Source: Calycina herbarum (taxonomy: Eukaryota > Ascomycota > Leotiomycetes > Helotiales > Pezizellaceae). Taken from it: DNA of 64,000 nucleotides. The notes under the pieces are model-generated. The model made no database searches. It was not told where the DNA came from and worked only from the letters and a program-made list of their open reading frames with translations. Of the stretch, positions 36,600 to 47,377 are shown one piece after another. The position numbers and the translations under genes are program-made. The DNA lies in contig LLEY01000007.1 of NCBI GenBank assembly GCA_001414485.1, forward strand, positions 434,001 through 498,000. Direction: 5' to 3'. Numbering within the stretch: position 1 is the first letter of the stretch; each line of letters starts with the position of its first letter.

Positions 36600-37251
36600 A
36601 ATGAAGTACTTGGAACTGTTAACACAAATTCAGGTCTCCAAAGAGCACAAAATGCAGCACGCAAAAGTCCTTCTTATCTTTTTGAAGCTGAAGCTGTTAA
36701 ATAGGGCAATATTTATTTACAGCATATTTATCACAAAGGGGGGAATATACCAAGTAATTGCAGATCACTTAGTATTCCGGTCTTGAAACAATTGGTTATA
36801 GTATGAGATCGCCACTACCTAAAAGGGGAAGGTTCCCGTGGCCTGTCCGGAAGTACTCGCCCAATATGCATGCAGTTGCCGGTTGTTGGTTTACCCCAAA
36901 CCCCTGCCGAAAACAAATTTCCTTGAAGAAATTCCAACTGCATGATGCAACTCAAGCACGTCGTAAATTCAACCGGAATCCTTCAACAAAACTGGGGCTA
37001 ACTAGGTAGTAATAACTTACATGGTGAACGTCGTATTGTCGTTTATTCAAGTTCCCAGAGAGAAGAAGGGTGGGTAGGGGTGGAATAGGAGTGACAACTG
37101 GGGGCGAGCATGAACATTTCCCTCACGGGGTCGATGGCGTCCAGCACTTCACAGCTTTTACCATCGCACTCCGGATACTTGACCTTCTAAAATAATTACA
37201 GAAGGTAAAATTTCAACGCATTTACTTAGGTGTTGTTGTTCCAGTTGCAAA
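36600..37251. promoter_or_regulatory. divergent promoter of diterpene synthase and P450 A
   Basis: The 652 bp between two outward-facing start codons must hold both promoters. Visible words include the near-palindrome GGGGAAGGTTCCCG (about 36827-36842), TGCATGCA near 36866-36875 and CCGG-containing words near 36853 and 36878. The first is a candidate site for a Zn-cluster regulator, but this is inference. Confidence 0.5.
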
Positions 37252-39057
37252 ATGGATTACCTTCCCACCGATAACATTGATCGATTTGTCCTCTGTATCA
37301 CTGGGTGTACCTTGATTGCCTTTTTGATTCAAACTGTGCGCTTCAAAAGTCCCAAACTTAATATACCTAGAATAGGAAAATCCCCTAGTGGATTGTTTGG
37401 GTTGGCAAATGCAAGGGCGGACTTTCTAGTGAACGGGCGAAAGTTAGTAGAAGAGGGCCACAAGAAGGCAAGCCATCCACTAATATTGTCTACATGAAAT
37501 AAGGGAGTTTAATTAACAGATTAATTGCAGTATAAGAACTCATTGTATGTCGTACAAACAGCAGATATGGAACGGATCATACTATCGAGCAAGTATGCCG
37601 ACGAGTTAAGGGCGTATTCGAAGGAGGTACTGAGCAGTGTGGATGCTCAGTGCGAAAGGCATCTTGCTTCCTGGAACACCTTAGATGTTGTCAAGCGAAG
37701 CGAGCTCCATGTGGATGTTTGTCGAGTACAGCTGAGCCAGAACCTGGGTACAACTCTCCAAACTTTGCGTTGGCACAATGCTGATTTAGCGACTTTGTTC
37801 AGGTCGAATGGCTGGAGCCCTGACGGAAGAAGTCGAACATGCCATTGAGAGTGAGCTTTCCGCCTGTCAAGATAGTGAGGGTACGTGGGAACGATCCTTC
37901 CAATTTCTCTTATTTGGATCTAAAGTTAACTACTTTTGTGGACATCTAGATTTTCAGTATGTTAAGGCAAATTCCATGGTGATGAAAGTTGTATCACGTA
38001 CTGTCAACCGAGCCCTCGTCGGATTACCTCTTTGTCGAAATGACACTTGGTTCCAGACTAGCATGGCATATATGGCCGATGCATTCGTTATTTCCAGTAC
38101 CCTTCGGCCTTTGCCATACATTTTGCGTCCCTTCAGGTTTTTCTTCCTAGGAGCCAGAACCAGAATAAAAAAACACATGGATACAGCGAACAAGCTTCTT
38201 GTTCCCATTATTCGTGAGCGGGTTCCGAATGATCCTCAGCATCAAGATGTTATCCAATGGATGGTGGATGGTGCCAAGGGAAAAGACAAAATCCCACGAG
38301 AATTGACCCACAAAACTTTGTTTCTTTGCCTGGCTTCCATGTCATCAAGCACCATGGGAATCACACATGCTTTGTTTGATTTGTGCGCTATGAGGGAAAA
38401 CATTGAACCCGTGAGAGAAGAAATTCGGCAGGCGATAACCGAGGAGGGTGGTTGGACTCTTGCTGCTCTTCAGCGGATGAAGAAATTGGATTCCTTTTTG
38501 AAGGAGTCACAACGTATCAACCACCCTGGTCTATGTACGTTCTTTCCCCTTTTTCCAAATTGTGATTTTCCTCCCAGTCATTCATTCTAAACTCTACCTA
38601 TCACTAATTCATTCTAGTCTCTTTCAACCGAAAGGTCCTACAAACAGTCAAATTGTCAGACGGAAATGTACTTCCAGCTGGAACGTTCATCTCTATGCCA
38701 ACATATTCTATTGCCCGAGACCCTGCTTTTTATTCATCACCGTTGGAATTCCAGCCCTTTCGCTACTTCAATCTGAGGGAACGTGGCCCCAAGGACGCGA
38801 ACCGTCATCAATTCACAAGTACTGGACCAACAAACCTTGCTTTTGGTTATGGTCATTCCTCCTGTCCTGGTCGTGGGTTTGCTGCTGTCGAGATGAAGTT
38901 GATTTTGGGACACTTACTTCATGAATATGATTTCAAGTTTCCAGACGGCCAGACCAAAAGGCCACAGAATGTTCATATGGACGAGAGGATTTGGCCCTCA
39001 AGAGAACAAATAATTGGGTTTAGGAAAAGGGTATTCGCCTCGAAACAGGGGAAATGA
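37252..39057 (+). CDS. cytochrome P450 A (gibberellin-P450-like clade)
   Basis: Five exons: 37252-37467, 37531-37747, 37803-37880, 37950-38534 and 38618-39057; 511 aa. The first intron begins GCAAGC (GC-AG type); using it joins EEGHKK to YKNSLYVVQ as expected. An N-terminal membrane anchor (FVLCITGCTLIAFLIQTV) places it on the ER. The ExxR motif is in LKESQR, and the heme loop FGYGHSSCPGR puts the ligand at C448. The general pattern (FLCLASMSSSTMGITHALFDL, YFNLRERGP, HQFTSTGPTNLAFGYG) resembles ent-kaurene/kaurenoic-acid type oxidases of fungal diterpenoid clusters. The inferred role is oxidation of the hydrocarbon made by the neighbouring synthase. The I-helix has SSST where relatives have HTT(S), worth noting. 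It is divergently transcribed from the synthase. Confidence 0.92.
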
Positions 39058-39259
39058 ATGGCATTTTCACAATTTAATACATGAATCTCATTCTCCTTAT
39101 CCGAATTGTATGCATTCCCTCAACATGTTAAATATGTGACCACTTTGTCCTCTTGCAAAAACACCGAGAAGGCAAGCATTCTCAGTACGACTCGCTTGTA
39201 GAACGGAAATATCAAGGAGAATGTGATGTGATCACTAGTCCAAAAACCTTATTGACATA

Positions 39260-40956
39260 TCAATTCCCCGCAGACACCAAACAGACTTCAAAGGGACTTT
39301 CTTCCACCACCATATAGGTCTTTTGAGAAGACCAGACCAAGTTCCCAGCCGGACTATCCACTGGCTTAATATCAAAAGAATACACCATGGAAGCAAGCAT
39401 TAGTCTCATTTCAGCATACGCCAATGCCTGACCAAGACATCTTCTCGGGCCCACAGAGAACTGTTGAGAAGCATTCTTGTCGTCATTCATGAACGGCAAA
39501 GACTTATCCGTGATAGGAAGCCAACGCTCCGGATGAAATTCCTCTGGCAGTGCAAATGCGGTAGGTGAATGTTGAAGCGACCAAGAATTGACTTGTACTT
39601 GTGTCTATACATGAAGGAAATTAGCAGAGACAACACTTGTTGGAGATTAGAAGGGTCACTTACTCCTCCTGGAAGCCATTCTCCGCAGACAGTATCTCCA
39701 CCCGATGGAACACATCGGGGAAGACCAGCTGGAAATGGCGGTGCGATTCTCAATCCTTCTTCTATGACTGCATTGAGATATGGAAGTTTGAGAAGACTCG
39801 AGAAAGTGAGTTCGTTTGATGATTTGTGAGCGGAGCGAACTTCCTGGGTTAACCGTTGTAGACACGTGGGGTTTCTGACCAGATAATTTGTGATTCCCGA
39901 CATAGTAGATGCCGAGTTGTGACTTCCTCCAACACTTAGAACATTCATTGAAGATTCGATTTCTGGTATTGTCATGCCGTTCTTGCCGTTGTTTCGCATG
40001 ATATAAGACATGATATCTGGGCGTTCATATCCTTTATCCATCCTGCGTTGAGTCTTATCAACGGAGGCTTGGTAATGCTGCTTCTGGAGTTCTTGCATTT
40101 TCTTTGGAATGCAAAGCAAAAAGGCCATCTCGAGCCAAGGGAAGAAGCGGATACATCCCAGAAATGCAGAGATCTTAAAAACGTTGAAAATTCCTTCGAT
40201 CCACCAATGATATCTCCCATTACTTAAGCAATCAAAAGACTCGTCAAAGATGAGATCTCCGATGATGTCGAACTATTGTGCAATGTTAAATAGGGCTTAT
40301 GATCTAACGGGACGAAAAGCTCTTACTGTACAGTATCTGTACCAGTCCACGATATTTACAACAACCCCTGAGTCTCGGGTTTGAGCTTTTTCCCGAAGTT
40401 GTTGAACCATGAGTTGGACATAACGCTGCAAAATGGGTTCTTGTTCTCTTAATGCTTTCTCGGAGAAAGCATCGCCCAGAACTCGTCGCATACGAGCATG
40501 ATCTGCAGGATTCGCGGATATGAATGAGTTAGGTTGTCCCGGGGGTGTACTCCACCAAATGGGGTTTCGGTAAAATTCTTTGTGGCCTGGCCGGTGAGAA
40601 AAAATATCGTTCCAGGCTTCGGTTTTGGCAAAGGAGAGCTCATTGGGAGCAATTCGAACAATGTCGCCATATTCTTCGTGGATTTTAGACACGTCCCGGA
40701 TATTGTGGCCCCGCAGCATTGATTGAACGAAAGTAAGTCGAGTTATGATCCAGAGTTTGGGCCCGGGGAACCTGGAAAGAGGGTGAAGATATATCCTGTA
40801 GAGTGCGACAGAAATTGGATACTAAAGATTCATGAATCAATTAAAGGCCAAAAGGTGACTTGGAGAGCATACAATTGAAGAGACAACGAGTGCAATAACA
40901 ATCCGTGGAATAAAATATTCCCAAGTGCGGTCATATTGAATGAAGTCGGCTATCAT
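39260..40956 (-). CDS. cytochrome P450 B (CYP65/isotrichodermin-hydroxylase-like)
   Basis: Four exons: 40956-40873, 40821-40327, 40272-39664 and 39604-39260; 510 aa. ATG 40956 opens a short membrane anchor (VIALVVSSIYPISVALY), followed by the Pro-rich hinge HPLSRFPGPKLW. Motifs: ExxR as EEGLR, PERWLP, and heme loop FSVGPRRCLGQALAYAEMRL with C452. The layout matches fungal P450s of the class including trichothecene C-15 hydroxylases. The I-helix reads GGSHNSAS where AGSETTAT is usual, so the acid and one Thr of the proton-relay pair are replaced. It may be a slow or altered-chemistry enzyme. It is convergent with P450 A, with only 202 bp between stop codons. It resembles P450 D in this cluster, suggesting a shared origin. 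Confidence 0.9.
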
Positions 40957-41786
40957 GATGAGAATACACACTCGTGTCTGTAACTGTGCTGAAGATTTAG
41001 CCAGTGGCTGGTCGCTTGAAAAGGATGATAGAGAATGGAGGGTTCGAGGTGTTGAAAGTCGAACGAAAGGCGGAATCTGTTACTTTCACGGAGTCTCAAA
41101 ACAGTTCTCAGAATATATATCTAGTTTTTCAGTTGATATCAAAGGGCGTATTGGCCCAGCGAGCAATTTTTGGGGGCCGAGACGTATTGAGAAAACAAAC
41201 AATTTTGCTTGGTGTCTTTTGGTTGGATTCTAGTAATCAAAAACTGGAACCAACTTTGTTGTATTTTTCTGTTGCCTGGAATGATGGCATCCATGTTGGC
41301 AGATGCGGATGAACCTCTCCTCGCTTACAATCGCTTTATCTCAAACTATTGCTACTGTTGTACTAAACCTCGCATCTGCAAATTGATATCCTGCGCAAGA
41401 TATTATGCAAGCTCGTTGGTGTAATACATCACAAAATGCACATCGTGAATGTTCGTAAACGGCACAGACTTGCACGCGAGCAGAAGCAGGGCTTGGGGGT
41501 GATACATACTCCTTCGAGATACGCGAAAGTCACAAAACACGCGCCCTGCTGCGCCCTGCACTTGAATTTGTGCAGCGCAGCAGCCACATGTGCATGATCA
41601 GGGGGACATAATATTTGCCTTAAGACTACCCGATAGGGCGGTCTCTTGCTGATCTGTTGGAATTTGGGGTCGATTGGAAGACCACATCCTAGTATAAAGT
41701 GCGCATCTCTTCACATGAATATTTGGGCCATAAAATTGCATTATTTTGGAGTTGGCATTTCAAGATTCTTGAATACTTCCCTGAAA
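40957..41786. promoter_or_regulatory. divergent promoter region, P450 B and methyltransferase
   Basis: 830 bp. It contains a strong GC-rich inverted repeat: CTGCTGCGCCCTGCAC and, eight bases later, GTGCAGCGCAGCAG (about 41548-41585). A direct repeat GCGCCCTGC occurs within it. Other short frames (41004-41424) have no motif. Confidence 0.45.
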
Positions 41787-42895
41787 ATGCCGACCTCGGG
41801 CCCCCCACCCGCAGCTGAAGAATACGCACTTCGTCGGGACTATCTTGCATCTTCAAGGTAAGTTGGATGCACCAGGCACATACATTGAGTCCAACACAAG
41901 TCACTGACGAGATTAGACTCAACCTTCAGTCCCACTTATGGAAAGATTCGCTCGGATACACAATACACCCTGGGATCTCCAAGCTCCGGAACAATTCCCG
42001 AGTAGCAGACATTGCAACTGGTACCGGGTAAGTATCTTAATTAGTAAAAGATATCGGCCTAATGATATTTGTGCAGCATGTGGTTGGCTCAACTCGCCCT
42101 TGAATTGAAATCCTCCACAATTCAGTTTGAAGGCTTCGATATTGACACCTCACAGTGCCCACCATCACAATGGCTGCCACCAAATATGAGTTTTCGTGTC
42201 TGGAATGCATTTGAGGACGTTCCCTTGGAGTTTCATGGTTTATATGACTTTGTGCATATTAGGTTATTCATGATAAACATCAACAACAACGACCCTTCAG
42301 CAATAGTTCGAAATGTTTACAAGATGTTGAGTTAGTTTACCATATATTAAATTCTCGCGATGTTTTGCTAAAAATAATCAGAGCCAGGAGGTTGGCTTCA
42401 ATGGGAGGAAGTTGATAACACAAACAACAAACTCGTCACAGTGAACCCTTTTGTGAAGGCTCCTGCCATGAATAGCCTTCTCGATTATATCCACGAGGGT
42501 TCCAAGCACCATCGTGGAAGTGACGAGTATGTCGCTCATATAACTGTTTACGGCGGCGCTGATATTTCATAGATGGTTTTTGAACATAGTGCCTACTTTG
42601 GAGGCGAGCAAGTTCGAAAACGTGGTGTTAGAGTCTCATGAGGATCCCCCAATTCTTCGACGCTGGGTGTATGAAACGTAAGTTGAGATCATTTTTCTGA
42701 TTCGCGCGCAAAGATATTAACTCTGTGTGCAGCTGGCTCCTAACCCTCGAGGAGTTCTCTACAACAAAATTAAAGGGAACCGAGCAAGAAGCAACAAACC
42801 TTCGACTTATCAAAGAGTCGTACGAGGAATCCAAAGACGGGGCAGCGATACAACTCGGCAAGCTGGTGTGCATTGCTCAAAAGCTTGCTGAATGA
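41787..42895 (+). CDS. SAM-dependent methyltransferase (LaeA/UMTA-like)
   Basis: Six exons: 41787-41857, 41917-42027, 42077-42330, 42382-42526, 42573-42677 and 42733-42895; 282 aa. Each junction preserves the frame. ATG 41787 (MPTSGPPPAAEEYALRRDYL) is chosen because the family starts with this YxLxRDYLAS-type helix. The SAM-binding motif I is VADIATGTGMW and the post-motif is KPGGWLQWEE. The family is common in fungal clusters, where members methylate O, N or carboxyl groups of small molecules. LaeA-like regulators share the fold, but position within the cluster favours a tailoring role. This is inference. The acceptor cannot be read. No signal peptide, so cytosolic. Confidence 0.87.
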
Positions 42896-43772
42896 GTAAC
42901 TACAGGATCAAACAATCGAGGCGGCTGTTTGAGAGAAACTGTATTTCGAATACAGTTTCGAAGACATAAATGAAATCCCACGTACCTATAACCAATTATA
43001 ATGCTTTCAGTCAAAAACTAACTGCCAACCCCAATAAGATTCTGTGAGACGATGTGCATACTCAAGTAACAATCCTCCCCATTTTCCGCATACTATTTTC
43101 CCGTGTAATCCATGAGACACATGCCTCCATCAAATCGCTCAATATTGGGCATTTTAGTACGGCAATTCTTGTAAATGAAAGCAGGGGTGAAATTGGCGTG
43201 TGATATCTGGGCACTTGAAGCGCTTTTCACAACCTCATTCTAAAACACTTGGATAAACGGCAACTTTTCAGCGAAGTGCGGGGCAGTTCCTAAACCATGC
43301 ACCATGGGCATTTCAAAAAGACCATGAGAATAGTAGTTGGATTAATTTGTATTGCTACACCACTGGACATACATATGCAAGCGCCCACCTTCCCCCCCCC
43401 CCCCCACACACAAACCAACCACACTTATCGTGCTGCGCCTCTCTTGTTGGTTTCTTATTGTGACTTCTTTTTTGTTTGTATGACCTTGAAGGATTTTTTA
43501 ATTGGTGTTCCTCATCTATGCATGCGCTGTTCCAAATATCATCAGCGGGGGTGAATCTCGTTTAGGCAGTTTCCTTTTTTGTATGGTCGTTCTACTATAA
43601 AACTCGGCTCTTTTTCTCCACTCCACGCTCCGCGGGACCATCCGTGAGCTTTCCGGATATGCTAGTAAGACCTGCATGCTGCAGGTATTTTTTAGATCTC
43701 ACAGATCGGCATCAGGAAGGCTGACGTTGTATCATTGCCGCAACCCTACTTTCAATTTTGGCGCCTCCATGC
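42896..43772. other. convergent intergenic region
   Basis: 877 bp between the methyltransferase stop and the aldo-keto reductase stop. It has a C14 run near 43394-43407 and a palindromic CCTGCATGCTGCAGG near 43671-43685. The 85-codon frame at 43297-43554 has no motif. No gene supported. Confidence 0.5.
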
Positions 43773-44855
43773 TCATAGTAGTTCTCCTCTCTCTACTTTG
43801 AGCGAGTCCCAAATATCATTTGCTAATTTTACAAGTTTTTCAGGCAATGATCCCCGACGAATGCTGTAGCCGTTTTCCTCAATTTGTTGCAAAGTTGTGC
43901 AACCAGTGATAACCCCGTCCTCTTTTCTCAAGGTGGAGTGATGAAATATCCACCTCAGTGCAACCTCACGAACCGAGATACCAAACTCCGCCCCAACTGT
44001 GTCTATCTTCGATATCGCTTCATGCAATACTTCGTTGTCATACCGTTCATGAAAAACATGATGCAACGGGTGGTCCGAGGCGAATCGAGTCCCAGCAAAT
44101 GTCCCTTTCGTAAAATTGCCAGTAAGAAAGCCAGCTGCAAGCGGGCAATGAGCATAATAAGCAATTCCGTGGGATCTTAACATGGGGAGGACTTTTGCCT
44201 CCATACCACGTGTAAGAATGTTGTATTCCCCTTGATATATTGAGGGCTTGATTCGATTGTTGATCGTAGCTATCTGGAGAAAGTTTTCCAGCTGGCGTGG
44301 TTGGAAACCTACAACTCCAAGCTTAAGTTTGTTAACTCAGCTTAAAATTATGGCGTAGTGCTAAATACCCTTTTGAACATCCCTGCCTTATAACATTGAT
44401 CCAAACCTGCGGTTTGGACCTCAAGTGGTGTCTTGGAATCAAATTTGTGACAGTAGAAAATGCCGAGCTTTTTTGGACGTGATTAGCACGTGGAACTTGC
44501 TTGACTCCTACTCTATTCAAAACTTGAATTAATCACAGGGAAAACTCACTTTCCTGGAATTGAGCCGAACTAGGGTATCTGAAATCGATGCTCTCAAGGA
44601 CGCATGTTCCAGCTCGCCGACGCCACCTGGTATAGCTAATACCTTACTATCAATCAAAAATCCTTTTGCTTCTGCCTGGGATCTTCCCAACAGCTTTTCT
44701 GATTTACCAGGCTGAAATGGTGGGTATCGTGGGGCAGTGTCGATGTGACGTACTCCGTATTTCGACAGAGTGTCGAGAACGTCGGTAACAATTTTCACCT
44801 CGTTGAAACTCATTCCAAGAAGTGCCGCACCAAAAATTGCCTTTGGTTGAGACAT
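43773..44855 (-). CDS. aldo-keto reductase (AKR7/NorB-like)
   Basis: Three exons: 44855-44550, 44467-44369 and 44321-43773; 317 aa. The first intron uses a GCTAATC branch-like site and an AAAAAAG acceptor, joining LNSRK to LGIFYCHKFD. The second joins GMFKR to LGVVGFQPRQ. Catalytic tetrad positions are seen as HIDTAPRYP (Asp and Tyr), IDSKV (Lys) and FYCHKFD (His). Late blocks are PSIYQGEYN and YAHCPLAAGFL, typical of the AKR7 aflatoxin-aldehyde-reductase branch. Family role: NADPH-dependent reduction of aldehydes and ketones in the cytosol. In this cluster it may reduce a carbonyl formed by a P450, or detoxify an aldehyde intermediate (inference). It shares a divergent 603-bp promoter with the membrane-protein gene at 45459. 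Confidence 0.9.
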
Positions 44856-45458
44856 TTTTCAAGGGTAAAATTGATGTTCGTAGTCGAGCTGTATCTCGGA
44901 TCGATGTATTTGTCTCCAGATATAAATTTAATACTGGTATTTGATCTATCGATAGATATTTATGCAGCGTGGAGGTTCCCAGTTTCTCCTGCAGAGTGAT
45001 ACCGGCAGATATTGAATCAATCTAATAAATCCCCACTTGCAGATCTGTTGGACCCGCCCCGCACGTTCCCTACATATATTCTGTTGGAAGTCCTGCACCA
45101 TTTTAGGAATTTGATCTTCAATGCCACACCTCTGGCCTTTTCGGGCCTTCTGATCACAGTACCAAACCCAGTTGTTGGTTTTGGGGTAGCTTTCCCAAAA
45201 GGGTTACCCTGATGTTGGAAAGTGAGTTGTTATGTGGTTCGAGGAACAGGATTCTATTCATGGAATTTTGATGCAAGATAACGACCTAGCACAACATTCG
45301 CGAAGGATTCCCGCAGACATTTCAAAGGCGATGTGAAGCTTACATAGTACTTACAGCTTTCTCTTCATTCCCTTGATTTCGTTTAATTCTTTAACTCTCG
45401 CAATACTCTCTATTTTTTTGTCAAAATTCGAAAATATCGACTCACTCGAATCCACATC
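44856..45458. promoter_or_regulatory. divergent promoter, reductase and membrane protein
   Basis: 603 bp between two start codons, AT-rich near 44925-44965 with a TATA-like stretch. Its right end is CT-rich (45395-45425), as usual upstream of fungal starts. No gene seen. Confidence 0.45.
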
Positions 45459-46817
45459 ATGGATTCATTTCCACCGGAAGAAGTGGCTTACGAAATGGCT
45501 CATCTAAACGATAATCGTGGCTATCAGCAAACGGTTCCAGTTGCAATATTTGGTTTGATCGCATTATTTTGCGTCATCTTGCGACCCTTTGCCCGTCGCA
45601 CAGCTCGGGCACCGTTGGGTCTGGACGACTGGCTTATCATAGCTTCTATGGTGTGCTAATTCAATCGCTCGCTAACAGAAGCCAGAACTGACCTTTTTTT
45701 TTTTGGAATAGGTCTTTGGAGTTGCTCTTGTTATAACTACATGTTTAAGTAAACCCACCTTTCTTTCCCTCCAAGTTTCAAGTAACTTACATAAATCAGC
45801 TACTAAATACGGCATCGGAAGACATGTGCTTGCAGTCAAGCCAAGCGAACTGGTTATTTTCGGAAAGGTGAGCAAATTGTGCCATCAGTGTTTCTCTCTA
45901 CTGGTCTAATAAAGGGGTTTAGGTCAATTTTGCTCTCCAGTTGGCTTATCCAGCAACACTTGGTCTTGCGAAACTTTCTATTCTCGCTTTATATGCACGT
46001 TTGTTTCGCGTAGCTGGAAAGATCTTCATGTTCGCAGTTTGGGGGACAGCCGTATGGATTGTTCTCTGGATGATTGGTGTTTATTTGGTTGTATTTCTTG
46101 GTTGCAGACCAATAAGCAACAACTGGACGTCGATATGTCGCCGAGATTACACGTCAGCCGTAACAACTTCGGTCTTCAATATAGCTTCTGATGTTGCGCT
46201 TCTTGTTCTTCCCCAAGCACAAATATGGGGTTTACATATGCCAATGAAAAGAAAAATCGGATTGAGTGTCGTCTTTTTCCTCGGGGTCCTGTGAGATGCC
46301 CTAGAACTCTCCAATTTTTGGTTTTTCCTTCTATCAACAACTAGAACGAGTGCTAACTACTCCGGAACTATAGGGCCACTGCAATGAGCATAGCCAGAAT
46401 TCCTATCCTTCGCGGTGCCAACGACGGTGGATCACCTGATGTCACATGTACGCAACCTTTCCTGCTCTTTCTAATACCCTCTAACTTCAAACAGACAACA
46501 TCATTACAACATACCTCTTAACCGTCTTGGAGCCAATGATTGCAATAATATGTGCATGTCTACCTGTGGTTCAGTCTCTCCTCGTCAAAGGCTACACTTC
46601 GGGTCTTGGTTTTTCGTCTGTTCGATCTCTATTGAAAAGCAAATCGACCAAGACGCAAGATAGCAAAGATTCTTGGAGAAAAATTGGAAATGACGGGGCT
46701 GAAATCAGGTTACAAACATCCATTTCGCAAAATTCGTTGCACAGGGGCCAGAGCTCATTGGAGCGTGGCGATTATGAACTTGGGAGTATGTCCACCATTT
46801 CGGCGAGGCCAAATTAA
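45459..46817 (+). CDS. 7-TM Rhodopsin/SAT4-type fungal integral membrane protein
   Basis: Six exons: 45459-45650, 45712-45748, 45800-45867, 45923-46290, 46374-46447 and 46495-46817; 353 aa. The 37-nt second exon is supported by frame on both sides. The protein has about seven hydrophobic helices, beginning TVPVAIFGLIALFCVILRPF. Conserved signatures of the fungal Rhodopsin domain (PF20684; formerly SAT4/Pth11-like) are LGLDDWLIIASMV, KLSILALYARLF, GCRPISNNW and DVALLVLPQAQIW. The cytosolic Ser-rich C-terminal tail (from about residue 290) is typical. Such genes are frequent in or beside biosynthetic clusters, but no clear biochemical role is established. Sensing of an extracellular cue or of the product is possible. 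It is not a transporter of MFS or ABC type. Confidence 0.87.
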
Positions 46818-47377
46818 CTAGCTGAGATGGTTACCCCCGTGTTTGTATTATATTTGAGAACCAAGGGAAGGGCAGCGCCAGAAGAAAAGGAAGCAAATAA
46901 TCGCCGGGACGTGTTTGGAAACCAGGTGTCTGCTCAGTCTTTTGCAAAAAAAAAAAATTTACTTTGCCGCTCAAGGTGCATTGCTGAATTATTTGATCTA
47001 TCAAAAGGGTCAGTGAAACTCGTTGTTTTGATTTGTGGTGGTGTTGGGTGGTATAAGCATTGTTTTCATTTTCAAGTATACTAATATGAGACTTTTATGA
47101 AAACACCCATTGGAGTGAAGGAATTATTTATTATCGAAGAGTAAAATACCTACATGCTTCTACCTAATTACTCAAGGCTCTCTGACATTCATTCTTCTAA
47201 ACATGCTATGACAGTCCTATAAGTGGCACGGTCACTAGTTACTGCACTCCTGCTGACTAAATAAGGAGCCTTAAATTCGTCAAGAGGATGAGAAAGCAAC
47301 GGATTTTCACAATTTGTTATTGGTTGGCTATCAACTATGTCCGTCGAGTCCAACCCCTTCTGTTGAATCCTGTAATA
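46818..47377. other. convergent intergenic region
   Basis: 560 bp between two stop codons, with an A11 run near 46947. Short frames lack motifs. Nothing else recognised. Confidence 0.5.
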
